A stretch of 64,000 nucleotides of DNA. It comes from DASUPK01 sp963848955 (GTDB lineage Bacteria > Actinomycetota > Thermoleophilia > Solirubrobacterales > 70-9). The DNA lies in contig CAWKFQ010000024.1 of the NCBI GenBank assembly GCA_963848955.1, positions 186,001 through 250,000 on the forward strand, given 5' to 3'. Numbering within the stretch: position 1 is the first letter of the stretch; each line of letters begins with the position of its first letter. Both the position numbers and the translations under genes were made by a program. Below are positions 8,679 to 18,572 of this stretch, in pieces. The notes below the pieces were generated by a model. It saw only the letters and a program-made list of their open reading frames with translations. It was not told the DNA's origin and did no database searches.

Positions 8679-9413
8679 GTGCCTAAGGAGCGTTTCCGAC
8701 GCGCCTTGCGTGGCTACGACCCGGAGGAGGTCGATGCTGCGATCGATGCGCGTGATGCGCGACTGTCCCGGCTCGAGCGGGAGGCTCAACGGCTCGCCGA
8801 GCGGGTGGTCGAGCGGGAGAAGAAGCTGCAGCAGGCGCTCAGGAGGCCGGTGGCCGCAGCCGCTGACACGAATCGGGTCGCGCTGTCGCGCGCCCTCACA
8901 TCGGTCGAGGAGATCTATGGGCAGGCGCGGCGGCAGGCGACGCGGATCCGGATGCGGGCGCTCGAGGATGCGGTGCAGATGGCCGAGCGTGTGACGGAGC
9001 TGACGAGTTTGCGCGACGAGCTGGGCGCGCGGGTTTCGGAGCTGGCCGAGGTCGCGCGGGCGCGCCTGGGGTTGGAGGCGGAGGAGGCGCGCGCAATCGA
9101 GGCGTCCGCCGAAGGGGTCGACGGGATGTACGCGGGCCGGGTCGAGGTGGAAGTCGGGCCGCTCAATGACTTCGCGCAGCTGACCGGGTTCGAGGATGCG
9201 GCGGCAGGAATTCGGGGCGCGTCCGAGATCCATGTGAAGGGGTTCTCCCGGGGGCGGGCAACCGTCTCGATGCACCTGCAGGACCCGGTCGAGCTGCTGC
9301 GGGAGCTCGAGGAGAGGGCTCCGTTCGACTTCGTGGTGCGCGACATGCGCAGCGACGGCCTGACTCTCGACGTGAACGAGGACGGCAGCGGGCAGCAGGA
9401 CCGCGCCGCGTAG
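8679..9413 (+). CDS. DivIVA-domain coiled-coil protein with an extra C-terminal domain
   Basis: About 244 residues. The N-terminus (FRRALRGYDPEEVDAAIDARDARLSRLEREAQRLAERV) is a DivIVA membrane-curvature motif leading into a coiled coil that runs to about residue 150. The last 85 residues (PLNDFAQLTGFEDAAAGIRGASEIHVKGFSRG...) look like a small alpha/beta domain with the pattern of an ACT-like or ferredoxin-like fold and are not part of classical DivIVA or Wag31. The GTG start follows a TAGTCT -10 by 7 nt. A role in polar growth, division or a signalling scaffold is plausible, but nothing here fixes it. The downstream region is a mobile-element scar. Confidence 0.65.
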   Translation: MPKERFRRALRGYDPEEVDAAIDARDARLSRLEREAQRLAERVVEREKKLQQALRRPVAAAADTNRVALSRALTSVEEIYGQARRQATRIRMRALEDAVQMAERVTELTSLRDELGARVSELAEVARARLGLEAEEARAIEASAEGVDGMYAGRVEVEVGPLNDFAQLTGFEDAAAGIRGASEIHVKGFSRGRATVSMHLQDPVELLRELEERAPFDFVVRDMRSDGLTLDVNEDGSGQQDRAA

Positions 9414-9519
9414 CTGCAGGCATTCCGGCGCTGCACTTCAGTCACACGTCTCCTGACGATTCACCGAGTCGCGTCCGTGCGATAGGCTCCGCGGCATGTA
9501 TCGGCCGGGTGCCTGACAT

Positions 9520-9806
9520 TCCAACGAGAAAGGCAACATCGCCGAGATGGCGATCGCCTTGGAGGCGATCGAAACTTGGGATCGAGGTCCTCAAGCCCGT
9601 TGCCGAGCACGTTCGATACGACCTCGCCTTCGATCTCGGTCATCGGATTCTCCGCGTGCAGTGCAAATGGGCGACGCCTGGACGAGCAGCCGTCGCGTCT
9701 GCGTGACATCGTCGTTGGGTACACGACTGACGAGTCGAGGCATCGGTCCGCAGCACAGTACACGGCCGAAGAAATCGACGCCGTCGCGGCTTATTGCCAG
9801 CGCTAG
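9520..9806 (+). pseudogene. Remnant of a group I intron-associated PD-(D/E)XK endonuclease
   Basis: Pieces of one protein lie in different frames: NEKGNIAEMAIALEAI (from 9523), then after a shift near 9572 LGIEVLKPVAEHVRYDLAFDLGHRILRVQCKWA (to about 9675), then YTAEEIDAVAAYC (about 9760-9800). The middle piece keeps a YDL...VQCK catalytic core, with Asp and the Gln-x-Lys of a PD-(D/E)XK fold. The region between VQCKWA and YTAEEID is scrambled and the C-terminal half expected for the family is missing before a TAG at 9804-9806. Because it is both truncated and shifted, genuine decay is more likely here than sequencing error alone. It lies just upstream of a tRNA gene. Confidence 0.7.
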
Positions 9807-9930
9807 ACTCGCGATTTACTTCTCTGCCCGCATCGAGGTGGCCGGCCAGGACGGCCTTCGATCTCAGGGTTGCGTCCACCCCGGAAAGCCAGCGAGCGGC
9901 GATAAACTGGGCGCACGAATACTGCCCTCT

Positions 9931-10001
9931 GGGGCTATAGCTCAGTTGGGAGAGCGCTGCCGTGGCATCCGAGGTCGCGGGTTCGAGCCCCGCTAGCTCC
10001 A
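9931..10001 (+). tRNA. tRNA-Ala (GGC anticodon), anticodon stem defective
   Basis: Acceptor strands GGGGCTA and TAGCTCC plus discriminator A, D-arm GCTC-AGTTGGGA-GAGC and T-arm GCGGG-TTCGAGC-CCCGC all pair correctly and match bacterial tRNA-Ala. The anticodon loop reads GTGGCAT (GGC anticodon). However, only 71 nt separate base 1 from the discriminator, two fewer than standard, and the 3' side of the anticodon stem does not pair with CTGCC (GGCAG would). Either the sequence has a local error or this is a damaged copy. No CCA is encoded. The tRNA is flanked by two gene remnants, as expected for an integration hot spot. Confidence 0.75.
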
Positions 10002-10021
10002 CTCCTCCAACCGGCGCTGAA

Positions 10022-10237
10022 GCCGTCGTCGGCGCCCACGAGTTCCGCAACCACTTCGGCTACTGGATGGAGCGCGCCGCCGCCGGCGACGAGATCCTGA
10101 TCACCCGCCGCGGCCGCCGCTTCGCCCGCCTCGGCCCTCCCGATCCCCAGCTCGCCACCACAGATATCGCTGCGGATCCAGAGCCAGAAGCGGACCCGGA
10201 GGAGCCTCCTCCCGATACACCTCGTACTTGGCACTGA
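10022..10237 (+). pseudogene. Phd/YefM-type antitoxin remnant without its own start
   Basis: VVGAHEFRNHFGYWMERAAAGDEILITRRGRRFARLGPP is a recognisable Phd/YefM DNA-binding antitoxin domain (V-x-E-x-R-N-x-x-x-x-x-x-x-x-x-A-G-x-x-x-x-I-T-x-R-G-x-x-x-A-R-L). The frame has no proper start: it runs back into the tRNA, where the first start codon is a GTG at 9962. After residue RLGPP the frame continues only antisense to the PPOX gene, so the C-terminus is not original. No toxin (Doc, YoeB or PIN protein) lies next to it. It is best read as a broken fragment left after integration or deletion at the tRNA 3' end. Confidence 0.6.
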
Positions 10238-10571
10238 GCGCCTCGAGACCGGCCCGGCCCTCGCCGACCTCCATGATCGAGACGCGCCCGAGCACCTGCA
10301 CCCAGGCAAGCTCGTCCCAGTCGTCCGAGTAGCGATCCACCGTCAGCGCCGCCCGTGGGTCGCGCCGCAGGAACCGCAGCCGCGCCGGCTCCCCCGACCG
10401 CTTCGGCTTCCGATCGATCGCGCTCCAGATCCGCCCGTCGGCCAGGGCGAAGGTCACCGGCAGCACCCGCGGCGCCCCCTCCAGATCCAGGACCCCCAGA
10501 CGCGCCACCCTCGCGTCCTCGAGCAGCTCGTTTGCCCACGCAACAACCTCGGTAGGTTCAGGATCAGGCAC
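10101..10571 (-). CDS. PPOX-class F420-dependent family protein
   Basis: A small split-barrel flavin or deazaflavin-binding protein of the pyridoxamine 5'-phosphate oxidase superfamily (ARVARLGVLDLEGAPRVLPVTFALADGRIWSAID, then LRRDPRAALTVDRYSDDWDELAWVQVLGR). The pattern fits the probable F420-dependent actinobacterial subfamily. The start is placed at GTG 10571 because TAGAGT lies 7 nt upstream of it; another GTG in frame at 10580 overlaps that box. The C-terminal tail after RYLWWRA is G/R-rich and antisense to the Phd remnant. It is divergent from an LLM-class gene, 32 bp away, which is often F420-linked too. Confidence 0.75.
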   Translation of the reverse strand: MPDPEPTEVVAWANELLEDARVARLGVLDLEGAPRVLPVTFALADGRIWSAIDRKPKRSGEPARLRFLRRDPRAALTVDRYSDDWDELAWVQVLGRVSIMEVGEGRAGLEALSAKYEVYREEAPPGPLLALDPQRYLWWRAGDREGRGGRSGGRGG

Positions 10572-10572
10572 G

Positions 10573-10578
10573 CACTCC
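10573..10578 (-). promoter_or_regulatory. -10 box of a leaderless promoter for the PPOX gene
   Basis: On the minus strand TAGAGT is followed by about 7 nt and then GTG (10571). This decides the start codon between two in-frame GTGs. Confidence 0.4.
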
Positions 10579-10603
10579 ACTCTAGGTCGACGAAAGGAAC
10601 GCT

Positions 10604-11471
10604 ATGCAGGTCGGAATCGGACTCCCCAACGCGATCGCCGGCACCACGGGCGAGCAGCTCACCGACTGGGCTCGCGCGGCCGAGGAGGCCGGGTTCAGCT
10701 CCCTCGGCACCATCGACCGCATTGTCTATGACAGCTACGAGTCGATCGTCGCCCTCTCCGCCGCGGCCGCCGTGACCGACCGCATCCGCCTGGTCACCGA
10801 CGTCATGCTCGGCCCGCTCCGCCAGAACCCGGCGATGATCGCCAAGCAAACCCTCTCCCTGGACGCCCTTGCAGGCGGGGGCCGAACCGTCCTCGGCATC
10901 GCCCTCGGCGGGCGCGAAGACGATTACACGGTCTCCGGCATCGACACGTCCACCCGTGGCGAGTGGTTCGACACCGCCCTGCCGAGGATCCGCGCGATCT
11001 TCGACGGCGACGGCGAGCTCGAGGCCAAGGTCGGCCCCCGGACCAAGGGTGACGGCCCAACCCTCCTCGTCGGCGGCGGCGTGCAGGCCGCCTTCGACCG
11101 CGCCGCCAAGTACGCGGACGGCTGGACGCAGGGTGGCTCCGGACCCAACCAGTTCAAGGAAGACGTGGCAAAGCTCGAGCAGGCGTGGAAGCGCGGCCGG
11201 CCGAGACGGAAGCCCCTACAAGTTGGCCCTGATCTACTTCTCACTCGGCCCCGACGCCCAAAAGAACGCCGAGCACGACCTCGGGGACTACTACGCCTGG
11301 GTGGGTGAAGAGATCGCCGAGCTGATCGTCGGCTCCGCCGCCAAGGACGCCGACGAGGTTCAGGAGTACATCTCCGCCTTCGAGGGTCACGGCTGCGACG
11401 AGCTGATCTTCTTCCCGGCCGCCTCGGATCCCGACCAGGTGAGGCTTCTCGCCGATGCCGCGGGCCTGTGA
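10604..11471 (+). CDS. LLM-class (luciferase-like) F420-type oxidoreductase, one frameshift
   Basis: Bacterial luciferase-like TIM-barrel oxidoreductase of about 289 residues when repaired. The start MQVGIGLPNAIAGTTGEQLTDWARAAEEAGFSSLGTIDR and the loop LDALAGGGRTVLGIALGGREDDY are typical. The frame breaks near 11193: one extra base in AAGCGCGGCC, and removing it gives AWKRAGRDGSPYKLALIYFSLG, leading to the intact end GHGCDELIFFPAASDPDQVRLLADAAGL. ATG 10604 has AAAGGAA upstream. Whether it uses F420 or FMN cannot be settled from sequence alone; the neighbouring PPOX gene favours F420. Substrate unknown. Confidence 0.78.
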
Positions 11472-11546
11472 CCCAAGCGGTCTCTTAGAAAGCCACACAG
11501 CGGGTAAGTTGCAAGCAGGACCCCGATTTCGAGGGAGTGAGGAGAG

Positions 11547-13503
<1,957 letters not shown>

Positions 13504-13532
<29 letters not shown>

Positions 13533-14179
13533 GGACCGCCGAGCGAGCCCTCCCCAACGCGGGGCGGGCTCGTTTCGGCAGTTCCAGCCGAAGCCGCCAG
13601 CTCGCGCCCGAGAAGTTTCGGTTCGCGACGGTCGCAAAGCCCTCTTCGTCCTCGCGCAGTGCCAGCAGCAGATGGGCGACGCGGTCGCCGGGCGGCAGAT
13701 CGTCGGCCTCCCTGACTCGGACGCAGAAGCAGTGCACCCGATGCCCGCCCGGGCGCACCAGGATCGTCCCCTCCTGTCCCACCAGCCACGCACCCAGCCG
13801 ACCGCGCTCGAGGGCAACACCAGTCTCATCGAGCAGGTCCCGCGACTCGTGGCCCAGCAGGTCCCCGAGGAGGCCGAGCGCACGCCGCTCCGGCTCTCCC
13901 GTGGCCCCGCCGATCGGCTTCACCCCGCGTGCCCCCCGGCGCGCCTGCAGGTGGAGCACCGCGACCCCGTGCCCGAGGAAGATCGCCGCTACCGGGGCGG
14001 CGAGCGGCTCGATCCAGATCAGCAGGCCGGCCGGCAGCCCAAAGGTGATGACGATCCCGACACTCCACAGGGTCCAGATCCGGCCCTCCCGCCTCAGGCT
14101 CCGGTCGAGTCGTCCGTCGCCGCCACGGCATCGCCGCGGCTTCGGCGAGAACGCCAGGCGTGGCGGCGCTCGCCTCCAA
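13504..14179 (-). CDS. Membrane protein with nuclease-related-like soluble domain, frameshifted
   Basis: I do not recognise the family. Reading from TTG 14179 (EASAATPGVLAEAAAMPWRRR) the frame breaks near 14123; removing one C gives GRLDRSLRREGRIWTLWSVGIVITFGLPAGLLIWIEPLAAPVAAIFLGHGVAVLHLQ, i.e. two membrane segments. A soluble part follows: LGAWLVGQEGTILVRPGGHRVHCFCVRV...LPPGDRVAHLLLALREDEEGFATVANRNFSGASWRLRLELP. The gene starts 3 bp after the small protein at 14182-14406, so the two form an operon. The stop at 13504 lies inside the end of acs and the last 20 or so codons run through the acs terminator hairpin, so the true end may be near 13580 with a further indel. Confidence 0.5.
13544..13575 (+). 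terminator. Hairpin terminator after acs
   Basis: CGAGCCCTCCCC (13544-13555) pairs with GGGGCGGGCTCG (13561-13572) with one mismatch and a 5-nt loop; TTT follows. It starts 12 nt after the acs stop. The sequence is nearly symmetric and could also end the opposite gene. Confidence 0.6.
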
Positions 14180-14181
14180 GA

Positions 14182-14406
14182 TCAGCCCCCGGCGATCGGG
14201 CGGCGCATCACGACCAGATCCGCTTCGAGCGGAAGCTCCCGCACGACCTCCGCCGACCCGTCGGGAAGCGTCGCGCTGGCCAGCATCCCCTCGTCGAGCT
14301 CCCGGCGGAAAGCCTCGACCGCAGCCCGCTGAGAGTCCACGTCCTCGCTGCTCCAGCTCGCCAGCTCGGTGTGTCCCGTCCGGTCAAGCCTGATCAGTCT
14401 CGACAT
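14182..14406 (-). CDS. Small conserved protein of unknown function, 74 aa
   Basis: MSRLIRLDRTGHTELASW... ending LPLEADLVVMRRPIAGG. Small proteins of this shape (LIRLDxTGHT at the start and ELPLxADLVxxRRPIxGG at the end) recur in Actinobacteria and their phages, but I know no function. A strong ribosome binding site (AAAGGAGGA, 6 nt before ATG 14406) supports translation. It is the first gene of a two-gene minus-strand unit with the membrane protein and is divergent from leuS, with only 62 bp between starts. Confidence 0.7.
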   Translation of the reverse strand: MSRLIRLDRTGHTELASWSSEDVDSQRAAVEAFRRELDEGMLASATLPDGSAEVVRELPLEADLVVMRRPIAGG

Positions 14407-14455
14407 CCCCGTTCCTCCTTTCGTCTCGGTCGAATATACGCCGCGGTCTCGCTCG

Positions 14456-14461
14456 TAAACT
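14456..14461 (+). promoter_or_regulatory. -10 box of a leaderless promoter for leuS
   Basis: TAAACT, then 7 nt, then the ATG of leuS, without a ribosome binding site. Confidence 0.5.
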
Positions 14462-14468
14462 GGCCGCC

Positions 14469-16979
14469 ATGCCCGAGATTGAGACAACGGACCGCTACGA
14501 CCCCCAGGCGATCGAGCGCAAGTGGCAGCTCGTCTGGGAGGCCGAGAACACCTGGGTGGTCCCGAACCCCGGGTCACCCGAGTTCGATCCGTCGAAGCCC
14601 AAGAGCTACGTGCTCGAGATGCTGCCCTACCCCTCGGGCGAGCCCCACGTCGGCCACCTGAAGACCTACTCGGTGGGCGACGCAATCGCCCACTTCCGGC
14701 GCCGTCGCGGCTATCGGGTCGTGCACCCGATGGGCTACGACGCCTTCGGGCTGCCGGCCGAGAACAACGCGATCCAGACCGGCGAGCCTCCGCGGGAGGC
14801 GACCGAGAAGTCGATCAGGGCCTTCCGCGAGCAGTTCATGCGCTGGGGCATCTCGATCGACTGGACGCGGGAGCTCGGCACCCACGAGCCCAGCTACTAC
14901 CGCTGGACCCAGTGGATCTTCCTGAAGCTCTTCGAGCGCGGGCTGGCCCACCGCCACGAGGCGCCCGTCCACTGGTGTCCCAAGGACCAGACGGTGCTCG
15001 CCAACGAGCAGGTGATCGACGGGCATTGCGAGCGCTGCGGCACGCTCGTCGAGCTCCGTCAGCTCGAGCAGTGGTTCTTCCGGATCACCGAGTACGCGCA
15101 GCGGCTGCTCGACGACTTCGAGCTCCTCGAGTCCTGGCCGGAGAACGTGATCACGATGCAGCGGAACTGGATCGGCCGCTCGGAGGGCGCCGAGGTCATC
15201 TTCCGCAGCGAGGACCTCGACATCGACTTCCCGGTCTTCACGACTCGCCCCGACACGCTCTTCGGCGCCACCTTCTTCGTGCTCGCCCCCGAGCATCCGG
15301 AGGTCGAGCGGCTGGCGGCGGGCACCGAGCATGAGCACGCGGTACGCGACTACGTCAACGAGGCGGCCCGGGCCAGCGCCGAGGAGCGCGCCGCCGAGGA
15401 GCACCAGAAGACCGGCGTGCCGCTGGGGCGCGAGGTCACCAACCCGGTGAACGGCGAGCGCATCCCGATGTTCGTGGCCGACTACGTCGTCATGGAGTAC
15501 GGGACCGGCGCCCTGATGGCCGTCCCGGCCCATGACGACCGCGACTACGAGTTCGCCAGGGCCTTCGACCTGCCGATCCGGCGGGTGATCGAGGGCACCG
15601 ACCCCGAGGAAGCTCGGGGCGACGAAGGACTTCCGTACTCCGGCGACGGCATGATGGTCAATTCAGGCCGCTTCGACGGCAAGCACAACCGCGAGGCATA
15701 CGACGAGATCGTGGCCTGGCTCGAGTCGGAGGGCCGCGGCAAGCCATCGGTCAACTTCCGCCTGCGCGACTGGCTGCTCTCCCGCCAGCGCTACTGGGGG
15801 GCCCCGATCCCGATCCTGTATTGCGATCAGTGCGGGATGGTCCCCGTGCCCGAGGACCAGCTCCCCGTGCTGCTCCCGGACGTCGAGGAGTACGCGCCGA
15901 AGGGCAAGAGCCCGCTGGCGGCGGCGGAGGACTGGGTGCGGACCGAGTGCCCGTCATGCGGCGGCGAGGCCCGTCGCGAGACGGACACGATGGACACCTT
16001 CGTCGATTCGTCCTGGTACTTCCTCCGCTACCTGGACAACCGCAACGACGAGCAACCGTGGGCGCGAGAGGTCGCCGACTACTGGATGCCGGTCGACCAG
16101 TACATCGGCGGGGTGGAGCACGCGATCCTGCACTTGATGTACTCGCGCTTCTTCATCAAGGCGCTGCACGACATGGACCTGCTCGAGGCCCGCGAGCCCT
16201 TCGCCAACCTGTTCACCCAGGGAATGGTCACCCGCGACGGGGCGAAGATGTCCAAGTCCCGCGGCAACACCGTCAATCCGGCCGAGTACGTCGACCGCTT
16301 CGGGGCGGACTCGCTGCGAACCTACATCTGCTTCATGGGGCCGCCGATCAAGGGCGGGGACTGGTCGGATGAGGGCGTCGAAGGGATCTTCCGGTTCCTC
16401 AGCCGGCTCTGGCGCCTCGGTCAGGAGGTCGCCGAGCGGACCGATCGGGGCGGTCCCGTCGACGGCGCGGACGGCGAGGCCCGAGAGCTGCTCGCGAAGG
16501 CCAACTGGGCGATCGACAAGGTCACCCGGGACATCGATCCCCGCTTCCAGTTCAACACCGCGATCTCCGCGGTGATGGAGCTCGTCAACGAGGTCTACCG
16601 GCTCAAGGAGGGCCTGTACGGCAGTGAGACCGGTGCGGCGGCGGTCCGCTTCGCCACCTCCACCGCGGCGTCCCTGCTCTTCCCGTTCGCTCCCCACCTC
16701 TGCTCCGAGGTCTACGAGTGGCTGGAGGGCGAGCGGGTGTGGGAGCAGCCCTGGCCGGAGGCCGATCCCGAGCTGCTCGAGCGCGAGACCTACATGCTGG
16801 TCGTGCAGGTGAACGGCAAGCTGCGGGACCGGATCGAGGTGGCGTCCGACACCGCGGAGAGCGAGCTCGTCGAGCTCGCCAAGGCGAGCGACAACGTCCA
16901 GCGACATCTCGACGGCAAGGCGATTGTGAAGGAGATCGTCGTCCCCGGCCGCCTGGTGAACCTTGTCGTAAAGGGATGA
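14469..16979 (+). CDS. leuS: Leucyl-tRNA synthetase
   Basis: Class I aminoacyl-tRNA synthetase charging tRNA-Leu. The 836 residues include the HIGH-type motif PSGEPHVGHLKTY near residue 55, a zinc-binding-like stretch HWCPKDQTVLANEQVIDGHCERCG, the CP1 editing domain with TTRPDTLFGATFFVLAPEHP (about 255-275), a second Cys cluster (YCDQCGMV ... CPSCGGE) and the KMSKS loop GAKMSKSRGNTVNP (near 595). The C-terminal VQVNGKLRDRIEV is also typical. ATG 14469 follows TAAACT by 7 nt. A cupin gene begins 17 bp downstream. Confidence 0.97.
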   Translation: MPEIETTDRYDPQAIERKWQLVWEAENTWVVPNPGSPEFDPSKPKSYVLEMLPYPSGEPHVGHLKTYSVGDAIAHFRRRRGYRVVHPMGYDAFGLPAENNAIQTGEPPREATEKSIRAFREQFMRWGISIDWTRELGTHEPSYYRWTQWIFLKLFERGLAHRHEAPVHWCPKDQTVLANEQVIDGHCERCGTLVELRQLEQWFFRITEYAQRLLDDFELLESWPENVITMQRNWIGRSEGAEVIFRSEDLDIDFPVFTTRPDTLFGATFFVLAPEHPEVERLAAGTEHEHAVRDYVNEAARASAEERAAEEHQKTGVPLGREVTNPVNGERIPMFVADYVVMEYGTGALMAVPAHDDRDYEFARAFDLPIRRVIEGTDPEEARGDEGLPYSGDGMMVNSGRFDGKHNREAYDEIVAWLESEGRGKPSVNFRLRDWLLSRQRYWGAPIPILYCDQCGMVPVPEDQLPVLLPDVEEYAPKGKSPLAAAEDWVRTECPSCGGEARRETDTMDTFVDSSWYFLRYLDNRNDEQPWAREVADYWMPVDQYIGGVEHAILHLMYSRFFIKALHDMDLLEAREPFANLFTQGMVTRDGAKMSKSRGNTVNPAEYVDRFGADSLRTYICFMGPPIKGGDWSDEGVEGIFRFLSRLWRLGQEVAERTDRGGPVDGADGEARELLAKANWAIDKVTRDIDPRFQFNTAISAVMELVNEVYRLKEGLYGSETGAAAVRFATSTAASLLFPFAPHLCSEVYEWLEGERVWEQPWPEADPELLERETYMLVVQVNGKLRDRIEVASDTAESELVELAKASDNVQRHLDGKAIVKEIVVPGRLVNLVVKG

Positions 16980-16996
16980 TCTGGTAGAAAGACCCC

Positions 16997-17392
16997 GTGC
17001 TGGTCAGGCGGCTCGAGGAGGCTCCGACAGAGGAGTGGCACCGGCTTCGCAATCGCATCCTCATGGATGCCGGGGAACTGGGCTCGCGCAACATGTCGGT
17101 GACCTGGCTCGAGGTGCCTGAGGGAATCGACCAGGAGCTCCACTCCCACGAGGAGGCCGAGCAGGTCTACATCGTCGTCAGCGGCCGCGGCACCATGACC
17201 GTCGCCGGCGACAAGCAGGAAGTCGGTGAGGGCGACCTCGTCCTCGTCCCGCCGGCCACCGACCACTCGATCGCCAACTCCAACTCCGCGGACCTCTGCT
17301 GCGTCTCGGTGCAGTCGCCGCCCGTCACCTCGTCCGAGGTCTTCGGGCGCTCGGGCGTCGGCGTCGCCTCCGAATACGACGAAGAGGAGTGA
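16997..17392 (+). CDS. Cupin-domain protein
   Basis: A 131-residue single-domain beta-barrel. The two cupin motifs are ELHSHEEAEQVYIVVSGRGTMTVAG (metal ligands His-x-His and Glu) and GDLVLVPPATDHSIAN (third His). The length and lack of other domains fit small sugar- or ligand-binding cupins or dioxygenase relatives; the exact role is unknown. GTG 16997 is 17 bp after leuS. It is followed 8 bp later by acylphosphatase, probably as one transcript. Confidence 0.75.
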   Translation: MLVRRLEEAPTEEWHRLRNRILMDAGELGSRNMSVTWLEVPEGIDQELHSHEEAEQVYIVVSGRGTMTVAGDKQEVGEGDLVLVPPATDHSIANSNSADLCCVSVQSPPVTSSEVFGRSGVGVASEYDEEE

Positions 17393-17400
17393 GCTAGCCC

Positions 17401-17667
17401 CTGACCCGCAGGCGGGTCGTCGTCAGCGGCCGGGTCCAGGGAGTCTTCTTCCGGGACAGCGTCCGGCGGCGCGCGGAGGCGGCCGGCGTCGCGGGCTGGG
17501 TACGGAACACGCGAGACGGAACCGTCGAGGCGGTCTTCGAGGGCGATCCGCAGGCGGTCGATCAGCTGGTCGAGTTCTGCCGGCATGGGCCGAGCGGGGC
17601 GGAGGTCGCCTCCGTGGACGTGATGGATGAGGAGCCCGAGGGGCTATCGGGTTTCGACGTTCGCTGA
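17401..17667 (+). CDS. acyP: Acylphosphatase, apparent CTG start
   Basis: Hydrolyses carboxyl-phosphate bonds. An 88-residue protein covering the whole family: VVVSGRVQGVFFRDSVRRRAEAAGVAGWVRNTRDGTVEAVFEG contains the phosphate-binding loop with catalytic Arg and the Asn of WVRN, and the end GLSGFDVR is typical. No ATG, GTG or TTG precedes it in frame: a TAG lies at 17395-17397 and the first usable codon is CTG 17401. A CTG start is rare; a single misread base in ATG or GTG is the alternative. Gene finders that do not allow CTG would miss it. Confidence 0.85.
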   Translation: MTRRRVVVSGRVQGVFFRDSVRRRAEAAGVAGWVRNTRDGTVEAVFEGDPQAVDQLVEFCRHGPSGAEVASVDVMDEEPEGLSGFDVR

Positions 17668-17741
17668 TCTGACCCGGCTCCGTACCTGATCCGGCACGAA
17701 CCCGGCGGCACCCGCGCGGGTGGCGCGGCCAGGTTCGCCAC

Positions 17742-18312
17742 ATGCCCGAGCTGAGCCGCTCCCAGCTGCTCCTCTATGCGGTGATCGCCGTGGCGTTGAT
17801 CGTCATCGGTGCCCGCTGGATCCGCTCCGGCCGCACCGGACCAAGCGGCGGAGCGGAGCTCAGCTTCGCCGCCGACTCCACACACGAGGCCGAGGGGACG
17901 CGGGATGCTGGTCGTGCACGTGGCGGGCGCGGTCGGGCGCCCGGGCGTCTATCGGCTGCCGGCCGGCTCTCGCGTCACCGACGCGGTGAGGCGGGCCGGC
18001 GGCTTCGCCCGAGGGGCGAATCACGACACGATCAACCTCGCGGCCCGTCTCGGCGACGGTCAGCAGGTGGTCGTTCCGGGTCGCGGCGGGACGTCACCCT
18101 CGGCGGTGGGAGGGCAGAGCGGCCCGATCAGCCTGGGCAGTGCGACCGTCGAGCAGCTCGACCAGGTCGAGGGCATCGGGCCGGTCACTGCGCAGAAGAT
18201 CATCGAGTTCCGCGACCAGAAGGGCGGCCTCTCCTCGATCGACCAGCTGGACGAGGTGGCCGGGATCGGGCCGGCCACCATGGAGACCCTCAGGTCCGCC
18301 CTCCAGCCCTAG
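17742..18312 (+). CDS. comEA: ComEA competence protein, one frameshift
   Basis: Membrane-anchored DNA-binding protein of the DNA uptake machinery. From ATG 17742 a single N-terminal membrane segment (LLLYAVIAVALIVIGARWI) is followed by a linker; the frame breaks near 17900 in a GGG run (removing one G gives EGTRMLVVHVAGAV). Then come the SLBB domain (LVVHVAGAVGRPGVYRLPAGSRVTDAVRRAGG) and two helix-hairpin-helix motifs (LDQVEGIGPVTAQKIIEFRDQ and LDEVAGIGPATMETLRSAL). About 190 residues. comEC follows 260 bp later, the standard pairing; a small antisense gene sits between. Confidence 0.88.
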
Positions 18313-18313
18313 C

Positions 18314-18517
18314 TCAGTGGCCGAGCACCCGTTCCCACTCGTGGCGGCGCTGCCCGAGCGGCTCGTGCTCGGGCTCCTGATTGCCACGCGGAATGCTGCC
18401 CGCGTGCCCCTCGGCGGCGTACATCTCGGCACGCCGCGTCTCGAGGTGCAGCTCCATATCCGTCTTCTTGGCGCGGTGAACCTCGCCGCGCCTTGGCCGC
18501 TCGCGGTTCGGGGCCAT
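18314..18517 (-). CDS. Small charged protein, 67 aa, unknown function
   Basis: MAPNRERPRRGEVHRAKKTDMELHLETRRAEMYAAEGHAG... has no recognisable domain; it is rich in Arg, Glu and His and lacks membrane segments. Support for a real gene is the ribosome binding site AAGGAGGAG six bases before ATG 18517, stronger than at most genes here, and its fit in the gap between comEA and comEC, on the opposite strand. A role in DNA uptake cannot be inferred from position alone. Confidence 0.55.
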   Translation of the reverse strand: MAPNRERPRRGEVHRAKKTDMELHLETRRAEMYAAEGHAGSIPRGNQEPEHEPLGQRRHEWERVLGH

Positions 18518-18572
18518 CGCTCCTCCTTCGGTCGAAGCTTGCGTTCACTTCCGCGTACCACGTGACCACTGC

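Noticed and set aside
9640..10237. Complete toxin-antitoxin module
   Set aside because: Only a Phd-like domain is found, without start codon or toxin; treated as a remnant.
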